The notes beneath the pieces were generated by a model that saw only the letters and a program-made list of their open reading frames with translations, searched no databases and was not told where the DNA came from. Shown piece by piece: positions 46,385 to 58,441 of a stretch of DNA of 64,000 nt. Position 1 is the stretch's first letter. Each line of letters starts with the position of its first letter. The stretch comes from Maratus speciosus (Eukaryota; Arthropoda; Arachnida; Araneae; Salticidae): the NCBI GenBank assembly GCA_963932465.1, contig OZ010791.1, forward strand, positions 320,970,283 through 321,034,282, in the 5' to 3' direction. A program made the translations under genes and the position numbers.

Positions 46385-47440
46385 TCAGACCGTGTAGTTC
46401 AAAATAAAGCCATGCTCCTTAAAAAATGTAAACTCTACAAATTTTAATTCCAATTAGACGATAATGCATACTTACAAATAAAAACCTTTGCAAAAAGATA
46501 TACATATATAATAAAGATGAAATCACAAATATGTGAACAAATTGGTAAAATTCTAAAGATAAACAAGATATGAACATAGGAAATAAGTATGTAAAATAAG
46601 AAACTATGAATAACCCACAGAATCACCAGAGAAGCTTACAGGTTAGTTCATAGTGAAGATGCGTTATTTCATCCAATTTTGTCGGCATTAAGACTAAAAT
46701 GACAAAATTTAGCTCCTAATAGCGCATCATAAAAAAATAAATGATAAAAAACAAAGAGATCTAAAGAAAGATACATTTAACACAAGATATTAAAAATTGA
46801 AAAATGATTAGAGCACAATACCTTAATTATAGACAAATCCAAATTTCAAAAAGTTGACTAATAATATGACTAATAATAACATGTGAGGATGCAATCAGAT
46901 TTAAGATTATTAAAACATATGGCCGAAAACCAAAACATTGTTGCCATCTGTTGTGAAAAAAGAAAAATGTATTGTAACTAGATTTTTAACAAAAATGTTT
47001 AGTGCTGCCATCTATACCCAAAGAAGAGAATGAAAGCAATTGAAGAAATCAAGAAATGACTTAGTTTTAGGAGGGAGGGACAACAAACAAACATTATATC
47101 TATAGTTAACTGAATGATTAATGCTAGAGTAGGTACATTTGGATTTCAAGTGAATAAGATAGCAATAATCGTACTTAATCAACAAGATGAAAACAAATTG
47201 AAGACTAATGGAAATAATACATGAAAAATGCGCTAGTGCACTGTGAATACATGCATTAAGAGAATTAAAGGTAACAATGTGAGATTAAACAGCTAAAACT
47301 AAGCTATATTAATTACCAAGCTAAAGTTACCTTTTATTTACTAAAGAGTGTACCATTAAAAATGCCAGAATAGTAAGGTTTTAAGATTAAAATAACATGC
47401 GCACTTGAAGCAATGCTATTAGAATGCTATATATATATAC
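46385..47440. other. No supported gene
   Basis: AT-rich, unrecognised. It ends in (TA)n next to the mariner-type element. Confidence 0.5.
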
Positions 47441-47449
47441 ACATATATA

Positions 47450-47914
47450 CAGGGTGTCCCTAAACTCATGGTACATACGCTAGGTGGTGATAGAACACAT
47501 CAAGACGAGTAATAGTAAATAGGAAACCAAGGGTCCCAAACGTATTCCAAAGGAGATAGGCGCCATCAAAGTTTATAGTCCCAAATTGCAAATGATGATA
47601 AAAAAGGGAAAAATGGGTCGATTTATTTGCGGTTTTCGCTAAAATCATTCTTTAAATTAGTATTTTCTTTAAAAAAATGTTTAAAAGAGAAAGTTATAAA
47701 ATTGCCGGTAAAGGGCGCTCTAGACTTTGGAGTACCGAATAACTACTTTTTACCGGTTTTTTTAAACACTGTTAAATGTTTTCTAAAGCTTAGACCTTAA
47801 CTTAAATTTTGTGTGCACAAGTGAAATCATCGGGAATGGTTAAGTGTAACAAATTTGACTGTGTTCAGGGGGTTGATTTTTGAACGATCGTACGTATCGA
47901 GCAAAATAATAACA
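47450..47914. repeat. Left long terminal inverted repeat of mariner-type element
   Basis: Matches the complement of 49407-49869, ending near GATCGTACGTATCGAGC versus GATCGTATGTAATGAGC. Confidence 0.9.
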
Positions 47915-48020
47915 AAATGATGGAAATCAGTACAGACAGAGATGGAATGAAAAGAAACCAACAAAAGGAAGAAAAACACTTTATTCAATCAAATGAAAAT
48001 AAACAACACGAAGTACTCCA

Positions 48021-49103
48021 TCACAGGAATTGTTCAAATTTGCGGCCTCCAACACGAACGCAGGCTTGAAGCCGTCGATGGATTGACCGCCGTACATTGG
48101 CGAAAACATTAGGCATCTCCCTTATGGTGGCCGAAGCAACCGATATCCGGGTCTTCAACGGATATCCGGGCAACAAGGTCTTCAGCAGAATCTACGGGAC
48201 CATCTTTGTATATCAGGCTCTTCATAAGACCCCACAAGAAAAAGTCCAGACAGGATAAATCGGGTGAACGGGCCGGCCAGCTGATTGGACCGCCACGAAC
48301 TATCCATCGCCCCGGATACATGATATTCAGGGCGTCACGGGCATCTAGGCTGTAATGGGCCGGTGTTCCGTCGTGTTGGAACCACATACGTCGTCTGATG
48401 GGTGCTGAAACATGGTTTAATAGTTCTGGCAACACCTGTTGCAGAAGCACAAGATATGAATCTCCATCCAGGCGCATTGGCAGTAAGTATGGCAGTAAGT
48501 ATGGCCCAACTAGATAATTGTGAACGATTCCGGCCCACGAAACGTCGCTGGAACGAACGTGGACGTATTGTGTATGGGTTTTCATTTGACCACACATGAT
48601 AATTGTGGATATTCAAAATACCCTCGCGTGTGAATGTGCATTCGTCCATGAACAACACATGTGCACAAAAAGCAGGGCCCACAGCCGTTTGTTGGAGCAA
48701 CCATGTGCTGGTAAACCGCTGGTTCTAGGCCTTGAACTCTCTGCGCGTGGTACGGATGCATTCCTTCATTTTGCAGAACTCGCCTCACGGTACTATGGGA
48801 AACGTTAACTTCTTCGGACAGTTCCCGCGTGCTAGATTCAGGCCTCTCGCTGATACGATCCAAAATGTTATCCGTAACGGACGGCGTTCTTACACTCCTG
48901 GAACGTCCGGTATCCTGCATGCAACTTGCAAAGGAACCCCTTTCGCACAGTTGTTGGTGCAGTCGTTGAAATATTCTCGCATCAGGAACACGTCTGGTTG
49001 GAAAACGCTCTCGGTATAATCTTTGAGCTTCTGTTGCATTGCCGTGTGCAGCTCCGTACATGTAATGCATCTCGGCCTTCTCCTGGTCAGAGTACGAAAC
49101 CAT
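48021..49103 (-). pseudogene. mariner-type DDE transposase, frameshifted
   Basis: The likely start is Met at 49103 (MVSYSDQEKAEMHYMYG). A helix-turn-helix segment follows with TPSVTDNILDRI and STRELSEEVNVSHSTVRRVL. The frame shifts near 48705, resuming as WLLQQTAVGPAFCAHVLF and MDECTFTREG (first catalytic Asp). It shifts again near 48540, resuming as AGIVHNYLVGPYLLP, FQHDGTPAHY (second Asp) and WPARSPDLSCLDFFLWG (third Asp, 36 residues after the second by count). A third shift near 48130 leads to REMPNVFANVRRSIHRRLQ and a stop at 48021-48023. The intact length would be near 355 residues, normal for the superfamily. A 12-bp duplication near 48480-48503 (TATGGCAGTAAG) adds residues. The gene cannot make a full product as it stands. 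Confidence 0.9.
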
Positions 49104-49406
49104 ATTATCGGCTATCCACATAGCAAATGAAGACAGCTGCTGTGAACAGTTCCCAGTTTTAAAATTACGCACTCGAATATGTAACTTTTATGTTAACGAA
49201 AATTTGCATACCGTTCTTCTTCTTCCTCATGTCACATTTTCATATTCTTCTTCCGGAAACTTACAGCATAATGGTAGTTATAGCGCTTGCATGTATCTAG
49301 TTTGAACATGATTTAACACGTTTGAGTTTGAATTCAAATCATGCATTACTTAGTGAATGTTGTTTGTTTTGATGTGTACTATCACCTCCTAAAGTTTGAT
49401 TCATCA

Positions 49407-49866
49407 CTTATTATTTTGCTCATTACATACGATCGTTCAAAAACAACCCCCTGAACACAGTTAAATTTGCTCCACTTAACCACTCCCGATGATTTCACTT
49501 GTGCACACAAAATTTAAGTTAAGGTCTAAGCTTTAGAAAACATTTAACAGTGTTAAAAAAACCGGTAAAAAGTAATTATTCGCTACTCCAAAGTCTAGAG
49601 CGCCCTCTACCGGAATTTTTATAACTTTCTCTTTAAAACCTTTTTTTTTTTTTTAAATACTAATTTAAAGAATGATTTTAGCGAAAACCGTAAATAAATC
49701 CACCCATTTTTCCCTTTTTTTCCTCATTTGCAATTTGGGACCCTAAATTTTGATGGCGCCTGTCTCCTTTGGAATACGTTTGGGACCCTTGGTTTCCTAT
49801 TTACTATTACTCGTCTTGATGTGTTCTATCACCACCTAGCGTATGTACCATGAGTTTAGGGACACC

Positions 49867-49869
<3 letters not shown>
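49407..49869. repeat. Right long terminal inverted repeat of mariner-type element
   Basis: Complement of 47450-47914. It contains AAATTTTTATAACTTTCTC-type and TAGAGCGCCCTCTACCGG blocks. Confidence 0.9.

Positions 49870-49871
<2 letters not shown>

Positions 49872-49900
<29 letters not shown>
49872..49900. repeat. (TA)n microsatellite
   Basis: Directly borders the right terminus of the mariner-type element. Similar TA-rich DNA lies on the left, the expected target preference. Confidence 0.8.
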
Positions 49901-49902
<2 letters not shown>

Positions 49903-50079
49903 GTATCAGGATACACTTTAAATGGTAATAATTTTTTCGACATTTTTCCGGGATTTCGTAAGCATTTTTACATAAAAAAATAAAAACTTTTTTTTACTAT
50001 CTGAAAACACCTGTTCTTTTAAAAATAAATGAAAGAGTCACTAACTTGCCAAGGAATTAAATTTTCTCTTTCTTGCATT

Positions 50080-50300
50080 CTTTCAATTTAAGAATAATTA
50101 CGTGATACATGTGGTCTTTCTGCTTGCGTAATATGTTAATGAACTTTCTCTTTCGGAGGGCAGCAAGCGAAGTTTTCTAATTCTATTAAAAGTGAGAGTG
50201 TAAAATATCACAAGTATAATCTCATTAAATATACTTGGTTGAATAAAGTATTTGAATAAAGAAATTTCATCAAAAAAGAAATTTTGATTAAAAAGAGCAG
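50080..50300. repeat. Dispersed repeat family A, copy 3
   Basis: AATATGTTAATGAACTTTCTC and TTCTAATTCTATTAAAAGTGA match 38735-38960. The same orientation is kept. Confidence 0.55.
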
Positions 50301-51260
50301 GAAATCAAATGTTTAACGTTAACTTAAAAGCGTTAGGAAAGATAATTTAAATTATATTTCAATTCTAATGTCCACACATATAGATCTATTTATGCAGTTT
50401 AAATAATAATTTTACCGCTTTCCAACATAGTTGAAAAATTATTCTGAGTTTGGTTCACTATCTGGCTGGCTGTCTGGTCATCTCGACGTGCTCTTAACCT
50501 CATATATAGACTCGTAATTTTTATATGCTATTAAGGTTTACCACAGAATATTCGGTATTGAAAATGAATTGTGTGGTACTTAGAGTTCGTCTACAGGGAA
50601 ACACAAAATAATTCCGTTACATTACGTTCTACGGGGGGGGGGGTCGTTTGAGGTACATTTTATCCGTGTTACGATATTTCAAGTGTATAATAAGAGCTAT
50701 ATGCATAATTGGGGTAGATGACAACATGCTTTCTCAGAAATATAGGATATGTAACATTTGTTATTCGTTACAAAATAATTCCATTATATTATGAATATCG
50801 AGGAAATATCGCCTGTGGTGTAATTTATCCATGTGGTAATACTTTAAATGTAAGGAAATTAAAAAATATAACTAATTTGCTCGGCAGTATATTTTTTATA
50901 TATCATTGAATGCGTAGCTTCTGTCGTTCACTTACAAAAACGCGTAAAATATTTCAGTTACAGGAATGACTATGATCCACAATTTATGGAAGTGCACTTT
51001 TTGCTCCGGTATGCATTTTCAATATATTACGTGATATGTATAAAAGCTATGGATCAAATACATCGCTTCACGACAAAAACTTTATCGGATATGAACAGCA
51101 ATTGCTGAAAATAGATTTTTACTTACTCTCTCAGAAATAATTTCTTCAATTCACAGAACTTTTCCTGGCAACAGTGCTACCAGGAATTTCTGTTAATAGA
51201 TGAATAGTATTTTTTCTACGTTACAGGAGGTAAAATACACGTCAATTGAAGAAAATTGGA
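50301..51260. other. No supported gene
   Basis: AT-rich, with a G run at 50634-50643. It shows weak block similarity to 45390-45500 (ACACAAAA near a TGGAGTAGAT/TGGGGTAGAT). Confidence 0.4.
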
Positions 51261-51264
51261 ATAA

Positions 51265-51355
51265 AAGAAAAGTTGCTGACCTTGGGATCGAAACAGCTAC
51301 ATTAGTGGTACGAGACTATTACTCTAACCACTCGGATACAGTTGTACAGTAGTGA
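51265..51355 (-). repeat. tRNA-like sequence / SINE head (minus strand)
   Basis: Minus strand: ATCCGAGTGGTTAGAGTAAT (box A) and GCTGTTTCGATCCCAAGG (box B/T-arm), spaced as in a tRNA and followed by a short T run. The acceptor stem does not pair well, so it is probably a SINE or pseudo-tRNA. Confidence 0.55.
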
Positions 51356-51753
51356 AATGTTTTGAAGTAAATTTTTTTGCCTCAGATGTGTATGGCTTGA
51401 TTAATTTCTTTAAAAATTTTTGAATTTTAAAGTTAATTTTGGACAGGTTTCGTCTTTAATGAGATTATGGTTGGAGTTTTAATATTTCGGTATTAAAATA
51501 GGATAAAAATATGAATTATAAATATTTTTATGTAGATTTCTAGATGTAAAATATGAATACTAGTATTCGTCAGGCCGAAATGTTGGAGCATGGAGTCGTA
51601 TAAACTTAACACATAACATTTTAAAATTTTTAAAAAAAGTTTAATTTTCATTACTGTTTAATAGTACAAAATTAAATTTGAAATAACACCCGTTGAATCC
51701 TCATTTTCTAGTGTTTAATTCAGTCATCAGTTGCCTCAAGTAATGCTCAAATG

Positions 51754-52790
51754 CTAATTTGTGGCATGATAATCAACAAAATGAACCATTATAACCTGTG
51801 GCAAGCCTGGGGGTTGAAATTTTGGGTCATAGACAGTATCTTTTACTGTACTCAGTACACCGCTTATCAATCCCCACTCCATCCAGATATTGGTATGAAA
51901 CATAACTCTGCATCCAATTGCTGAAAAAAGTCCAGTCTGAAGTCCAAACACGTGATCATCTTCACTATATCTTACTTTTAATTATTGTGGTCTGCTAACA
52001 TTCCTGTCATTGACCACTTTGATTTAAGAAGTACTTCTTGATTATGTTCTTTTGCTTGCTTGTTTTTGGAAAAAAGACATGTAACATCTTAAAATCATTC
52101 AAGTTGAGCCAGAAGCAGTGTAGCTTTCCACCGTTGCATAAGGGATGAGAGTAGTCCGAAACTTGACCCACGCAAAGCGAATATAGAGTCTTTCGATACT
52201 GTCTTCGCTGATGGTCATTTTGTCTGGATGAGTTTGTTAATGTGAATCAATTTTCAAAAGCTCTAAGCATTTTTTGTCTGCGAAGAGCCAAAATGTCTTT
52301 TATAGAATGTCTCTTATATAGAGGTATGTCTTTTACGCGATGTAACTACCTAATACCTCCAATGATTTAAACAAAGTACCTTTGCGACATCTTTGTTCAA
52401 GTTCAGCCATAAAACGACAATTGAAAATTCGTCAATAAAGATAAATAATACTGTATCCATGCTGAGCTGTAGATTTCTTTCTGCCTGACTTTTTAAATCA
52501 GCGAACTATTTAAAACACGATGGTTTTTTAAGCACTGAGTGAATTAACTTTCCTTCGACATTAAGCGCTGCAGTACCTGTTAGTGCCAAAAGAATGACAG
52601 CTTCTATCCTAACTGCTCTATGATTGTACTGCTCTTTCATTATCCTACTTTTTCCAGCTCTTGCTTTTCCAATAATAAAAGTTGACTTAGGGAAAATTGT
52701 AACTTTTGTTTTCAATGACGAAAGCTGTTCTGTGCATAGCTAAAGTATTTTCTGCTGCTCATCTGTAAATCTGATGTCAGAATTATCAAA
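51754..52790 (-). pseudogene. PIF1/Helitron-type helicase, decayed
   Basis: On the minus strand, in order: RFTDEQQKIL (near 52743-52773), typical of the start of PIF1 helicases; a Walker A variant KARAGKSRIMK (near 52639-52672); ALTGTAALNVEGKLIHS (near 52530-52580); a Walker B-like IDEFSIV (near 52417-52440) with AELEQRCRKG in a neighbouring frame; and a C-terminal block with IGCRVMFHTNI, GLISGVLSTVKDTVYD and GLPQVIMVHFVDY (51754-51951), matching the conserved end of PIF1 helicases. Stops and frame changes lie between. No Rep nuclease motif was recognised, so Helitron origin is likely but not proven. Helitron termini were not located. Confidence 0.75.
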
Positions 52791-53460
52791 AGTTTCATGC
52801 AGCGTGATTTGTTATTCTTTAAAATAATTCAGAAATGTTAAAAGTAAAGAGAATTCATTGAATAAGAGAGTCTATGGTAAAGAGAAGGAATAAAAACCGG
52901 GGATGTGCTGAGCGATTTTGGTTTGTTTAATGTAGCTTTGATCTTTGAGACAATCAAAAATCGGAACTGGATCCATCGAGCTAACGGCAGAAAACTTCAA
53001 AGCCCCTTCAAAGACTTGCATGTCTGGCATAGCCCAGACTTATTTAATATGGTATAAGGGAAAGGTTTGTAACACGCATATAGCATGCACACATGGGTAA
53101 TCTGCTATACTTCTCTATCAAACTTGATACTATTGTTCATCTGAGTTATTGTTATATCGTTATTCGCGCAATTACTCATAGGCAGCTGGGTTATTTTTAT
53201 GTGACTTTTCCACATAGAATTACGCTGAATAACTCTTTTCATCTCAATTGCTTTCTTTTAACCGGCATTTTCGAAACTTTTGTGTATAACGTTACACATA
53301 TAAAAATATGTACATTTCTTAAAATGTACACTACATCTAGGCAACAGGTTAAAAAAATCACGGAATGATTTATGACTGTTAGTGAAGTTCATTCCTCACG
53401 AATTATCTTTCATTGTTGTATCCATTTTCCGATTATAAGCATAAAACTATATAGTCATAT
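52791..53460. other. No supported gene
   Basis: AT-rich. It may include further degraded sequence upstream of the helicase remnant (minus strand) but nothing is readable. A 91-codon plus-strand frame at 53093-53368 is unrecognised. Confidence 0.45.
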
Positions 53461-53464
53461 ACAT

Positions 53465-53595
53465 TAACGACAAAACGTTCGCCAAGCTTGGAGACATTTC
53501 GCGAAATTTCGCCAAATTTGGCGACTAAAAATATGTTGATATAAATGCAGCGAATTTGGCTGTAGCTGCCAAATTTGGCGAAATTTCCACTGAAA
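53465..53595. repeat. Clustered TTTGGCGA / TTCGCCAA motifs
   Basis: Seven or so copies in both orientations in 130 bp, including ATTTCGCGAAATTTCGCC and CCAAATTTGGCGAAATTT. Similar to 15195-15330. Confidence 0.5.
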
Positions 53596-53799
53596 TTCAG
53601 CACTGATGATTCTTCTCTAATCGGGTTCTTCACATTTTAGCTTAGTGTTTTACCGTAAAATTAGCTAAAATCTTAAAATCAAGAAATAAGTTAGCTACCT
53701 TTTCTTTACGCTTTTAGGACTTTTTTATTTTCTCATCTACATATTTCTGTTTTCAAGTGTACATCTAGGCCAAAAATGCTTATCTCATTCACTTCAGAA

Positions 53800-54390
53800 T
53801 GTTCACTCGCATTTAAGTTGCAACAATTTCACTTACGGTGAATTAAAAAAAATGAGTAACCTTCTGTAATTGGGACCACTACCAAATGATTATATTTGCG
53901 CATAAAACAGCGCTCACTAAATTATGAAATTTTCTACCAACCCGATTACGAAAATTTCCTAATACAAACATACATACCTCTGAATAAAACATACATAAGA
54001 ATACATACATATAAGTAATACATACATGCTGAATCTGTTATCATGCAACTAACATCCAAAATCGTATTCTACGTATTCGATTTCTTTTCATCTCTCTTAA
54101 TTTAAAATTCAAAGTGAATAGCATCAATTTGGTAGGTTACGAAAAATGTTCACTTGCATTTCAGTTGCAGCACATTCACTTACGGTGAATTAAAAAGAAA
54201 AATTAATAATCTTCTGAAATCGGGACCACTACCAAATAGTTAAATTTGCGCGTCAAACAACGCTCGCTAAATTACGAAATTGTCTACAAACCCGATTCCG
54301 GAAATTTCCCAATATAAACATGCATACATCTGAATATAAACATACATACATAAGAATACATACATATAAGTAATACATACATGACATTAT
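53800..54390. repeat. ~350-bp SINE-like unit in tandem, two copies
   Basis: Copy 1 (about 53803-54035) and copy 2 (about 54150-54387) share CACTTACGGTGAATTAAAAA, GGGACCACTACCAAAT, CGCTCRCTAAATTA and a (ATACATACATA)n tail. A linker between them (54055-54135, CGTATTCGATTTCTTTTCAT) recurs at 54655-54740. Confidence 0.7.
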
Positions 54391-54589
54391 ATCAGGGTTC
54401 GTACGACTCCTGGAATTTTGCGACCAGGAAATTTTTCTGCACCGCTATTTTTTTACAGAAAATCTCTCCTTATAAGAATGCGAAATTTCACCAGTTTAGC
54501 CTAGATTTCTTTTTCTATAAAAAAAATACTGGAAACTATCCTGGAAAATACCGTGATCCGTACAAAAACCTGTTATATTTTTCTCGATT

Positions 54590-54740
54590 TCTTTGATTTA
54601 TCACTCGTAGCCATGTGGCTAATACGAAATGCGTTACCATTCGGCTAAGACCCAAAATCGTATTCCTCGTATTCGATTTCTTTTCATTTCTCTTAATTTA
54701 AAGTTCAAAATGAATTGCATCGATTTGGTAGGTTATGGAG
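54590..54740 (-). repeat. tRNA-headed SINE fragment
   Basis: On the minus strand, TTAGCCGAATGGTAACGC matches the box A consensus TRGYNNARNNG. No clear box B remains. The adjoining sequence on the plus strand, 54655-54740, repeats 54060-54135. Confidence 0.45.
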
Positions 54741-57200
54741 AATAAAAGGTTCGCGCTGAAAATAAAGAAAAAGTGGTCGTTACGGACTTAGAAATTAATA
54801 CTTCTGAAAGCCAATCTATATTTCAGGTCACAAATATTGACGACGCCATAACAATTTGGTTGAGGTTAAAATGCATAATTTACAACAATGGAGCTAATGT
54901 TTTGTTTAATAACGAGATGAAACCTGTCGTATTTACACGAAAAAGATTGTTTAAAAAGGAACTCATACATTAGTTAATACTTACTCTCAACAAATATTAT
55001 TTTTAATTTAATGTTACCAAAATACTAATTCCATAAACTTCGACTGTTCAACGTATTAAACTAAAATGTATTAGTATACCTAACTAAGATAAGTAATTAT
55101 GATGAAATTACTGATTGAAAATCAGCAAAAATGATTTCACCATGAGCCAATCATAGAATTATTTTTCTCGTGAAACCTAAACTTAACGTCATTTTCATCG
55201 TCTCAAACTTTACATGCGCATCTCTCAAATTTACATTCACCATTTCAAAAATATGGAAGTATGCAATAAGTTATTAATACATATATTTCCAAACTTGAAA
55301 TCAAGTTTGCTAACTACGACTTTGCATGTGAACATTCGCACTCTTGACTTGTGATTCTAATCTGGGTATCGGCGGGTAAAATTCCAGAAATTTATATCTT
55401 TTAGTTAGTTCGTAGTAAAATATTTCTTTTTATCAGAGAAAATGATGGTATTCATTAAAATATGATGTCACTTTGCCTCATTGAAGCATTTCACATAGCG
55501 TCTCAAACTCAGTGGAGTAAAAAAGTATTGAATTGTAATAACTTTTTGAGGAAAAATTTAGTGTTTTTTTTAAGCGTGACGACATTTTCTGTTCTCTTTT
55601 TTTTACAAAGTTAATTTTGAATTTTTTTTAAATTAGCATGAATAAAGATAAACATACTTTATTAATTTTCTTTTCTTTACAAGAATGGAAGTAATCCAAT
55701 TGCTACCATTTAAAAAAATCATAGAGAATTTTAAAATTTTAAATTTAAATATAAAAATGGGAATATTAAAAATAAAATAGCTAGTGCCGCAAATATACAA
55801 AGAAACAGCTTTCATTTAAAAAAAGAATTATTAAAATTGGTTCAGAAAAAAGCTCAAGGTAGATGTCTAAATAAAAAAAAAAGGCCTTATCTTTCAAATA
55901 TATAGATTTAAACCCGCAATGTTATCTCTATGGGAAAATTTTGAGCAAACATTTCATGCCGTTAGAGTTGACGAATATTTATGATTTTCAATACGCACCG
56001 TGATTTTGGCACTACCAACGTCCATTTAATATTTTGTGTCGATACAACAAATATTTTGGACGCTATCGTGTTAACAATAAGTGTAATTTTTGCAGGGAAG
56101 CCGGAGCGACAATTATATTTTTTATGCAAGATTATGTTTCAGTAAAATCTATTTTTTCAACTTAATATTTTAATTAAGATATCTATTTTAAATGTGTTCA
56201 TTTAAAATATATTTTAAATGCGAATATTTTTTATAACGTTGAAAAATAAATCATGAATACTTTTAAATGAATGAGAAAATTAATTGTTATTTATTTTTAA
56301 TTCGAAAACATTTCTTTCGTTTGTTGTTGGTTTACTTTTCTTTAATCATAGGATTTTTCGTTTTTCGTTTTCAGAATGAATTCGGATTTTAATACTAATC
56401 GAGACAATACGCATGCGTGCTAGGAATGAACGGAATTTCTCTCTCTTTTTCACACTTTCGGGAAGAATTAACGGAGAAAACTGTTTTCTAAGGGTGCGGA
56501 AATTATTTATTCAAATTAAAGAATAATTTAGTGTATGTAGAGGAGTTTTCTAATAGTGTGGTTGTGTACTGTTGATTTTTTTATTGCTTTTCTAGATATA
56601 TCATTTTATTGTATGAAAAAATGAAATTTCTTAAAGAGAGACAGCGAAAATTGTCATCATTCCAAGTAAACCTATTTTGTGACTGTAGGCTCAGAAAAAA
56701 AAAAAAATAATCGGTTAATGACGATCAGACGTTAAGCCACACCACATGTTAATTTTTGGAATGTATTGGATTATTTTAACAATATAGTGCGAGTTTATCG
56801 ACCCCCATATCCTTCATATTGTGCCTGTTGAACTTATCATACAAACTTACTTCGTCTGAAAAAAGAATGAGTCGTAAGATGTCACCATCTTTGTCTATAC
56901 ATTCGCAACAGCAAATTTCAAACGACGTGGCATGTCATCCGGCTGTAATCATCTGTACTTTTTTATTCTTGAAAGTTCTCCTTGAAACTTTAGAGTTATA
57001 CATTGAAAGGGTGACACAATTAGCTAGTGAAAAATGCGTGTCGCACAAATTGTACTAAGGCCCCCGATGCAGAAACGAGGAATACCTAAATGGAAAAAGG
57101 GCACCCAAAACAATGGTCGGGTTAAAAGATGGGAATTTATTAACAATTTAGGCCACAAAAACTTCAAGGGGTTCTGTACTGCGGTCCCGGAGGTAGGGCC
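54741..57200. other. No supported gene
   Basis: AT-rich. TTTCGTTTTCAG/AATGAATTC near 56373 could be a splice acceptor followed by a short frame, but nothing supports an exon. A 79-codon frame at 56819-57058 is unrecognised. Confidence 0.5.
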
Positions 57201-57207
57201 TCATCTG

Positions 57208-57378
57208 CTGGGCTGCCGGAGGCGACTGTTTTTATATTCTGTTCGCACCAGTATTTTCTAATATAAATTTTGAAGTATACTTCTCTTGTAAACGTCGCCA
57301 AAGTGTGTATTAAATAATTTCTGTTTTGAGAAAGTGGTGCCAGTTAGAATTAAAAAATAGTCGCCTGTTGCAGCCCTG
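57208..57378. mobile_element. MITE family B, copy 2 (171 bp)
   Basis: The left end CTGGGCTGCCGGAGGCGACT and the complement of the right end CAGGGCTGCAACAGGCGACT form about 20-bp inverted repeats. It has the same length class as and interior homologous to 42596-42770. No flanking 8-bp duplication is evident. Confidence 0.75.
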
Positions 57379-58405
57379 TATCTATAATTCAGAAATTGGG
57401 GAAAAACTAAATGGAGAAAGCGCTTCAAAAACGAAGAAGATCGGGTTAAACAAGAGCCCAGTAGCAGAAACAGTGCAGCACGGAAGCGGGCGCTGCAGAT
57501 TATTTTAAACCTTGCAGATTAATCCACCAACTTAAAAATAAATGCTGGGCTTAAAAAATAGCTGAAATTTGCTTTAAGTCTCTAGATTTATGGTATTTGT
57601 TGTATCCTTATATTATATATATTCTTTATAAATGGAAATTTTGCTTACTTTAAGTGTTTCTGTTATTTCTTATGATAGTAGGCTTATTGGGTCGCAGATA
57701 AATTTTTGTTTGTTGCAGACTGACGCAGAAAATTCTGCTTCTGGGAACAAGAGCAATATATTAATAATTTAGGGCATAAAAACTTAAAGGGCACCAGTGT
57801 ATCCGGTTCTTTAAAAATTAAAATCTTGAGCCTCAGTTGCATCAGGACTATCCTCAACCAAAATTTCATTCTACATGCTGTAGATTTCGTTAGCCGGAAA
57901 CACAAAAAGAGATCTGCAATTTTCCGCATTTTTTGCCAATTTCTGGTCATTAAGAATTAGATGCATTTTATTACTAATCTTACAGGGTGCCAACTGTCGC
58001 GAACAGATGGTGAATTTCAGTAATAGGGTGCGCCGTGGCTTACACTTTCAATCCCTCTCCATTCACAATTTGAGTGTCAGAATTAGACTCAAAAATATTC
58101 TTATAATCCAAAAACTAACTAGAAAATAAAAAAAGCACAAATTTTCTCATATCTCTTTTATTTTTATTTTTATTTAAAAAAATATTTCTTATCATGGGTC
58201 TCTCTCCATCTCAAATGAAGGGTGGAATTTATCATTGAATTCATGGAATTTGCTTCTGTTTTATGTCAATAACTCTTTAACACTGTGTCAGTAAAAATTG
58301 TTTATTCATGTTATTAGCACTAGTGTCCATTCAAGAGAGCTATGGTAAAACCCCTAATCTCATTTTCTACGTTTCATAATAGAGACTTCACATTATTATT
58401 GTTTT
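57379..58405. other. No supported gene; minor repeat
   Basis: AATTTAGGGCATAAAAACTTAAAGGG near 57765 repeats AATTTAGGCCACAAAAACTT near 57145, so both belong to an unnamed dispersed repeat. Otherwise nothing is recognised. Confidence 0.45.
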
Positions 58406-58407
58406 AA

Positions 58408-58408
<1 letters not shown>

Positions 58409-58439
<31 letters not shown>
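58409..58439. repeat. Poly-A tract
   Basis: A run of about 30 A bases following AAGTT. It is a possible retroposon tail, although no body is recognised upstream. Confidence 0.8.

Positions 58440-58441
<2 letters not shown>

Larger units (their letters stand above)
47450..49869 (-). mobile_element. Tc1/mariner-type transposon, 2,420 bp, long inverted repeats
   Basis: Both ends read CAGGGTGTCCCTAAACTC inward and are flanked by TA (47448-47449 and 49870-49871). The inverted repeats extend about 460 bp each (47450-about 47914 and about 49407-49869), with small differences such as homopolymer length. This is far longer than the about 30-bp ends of typical mariners. The flanking DNA is (TA)n. The transposase lies on the minus strand between the repeats and is frameshifted. 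Confidence 0.92.

Noticed and set aside
48402..49123. Plus-strand frames over the mariner-type element
   Set aside because: They are antisense to the recognisable minus-strand transposase.
57034..57508. Basic 60-75-codon frames near MITE family B
   Set aside because: They overlap a MITE and a dispersed repeat whose related copy near 57765 does not keep the frame.
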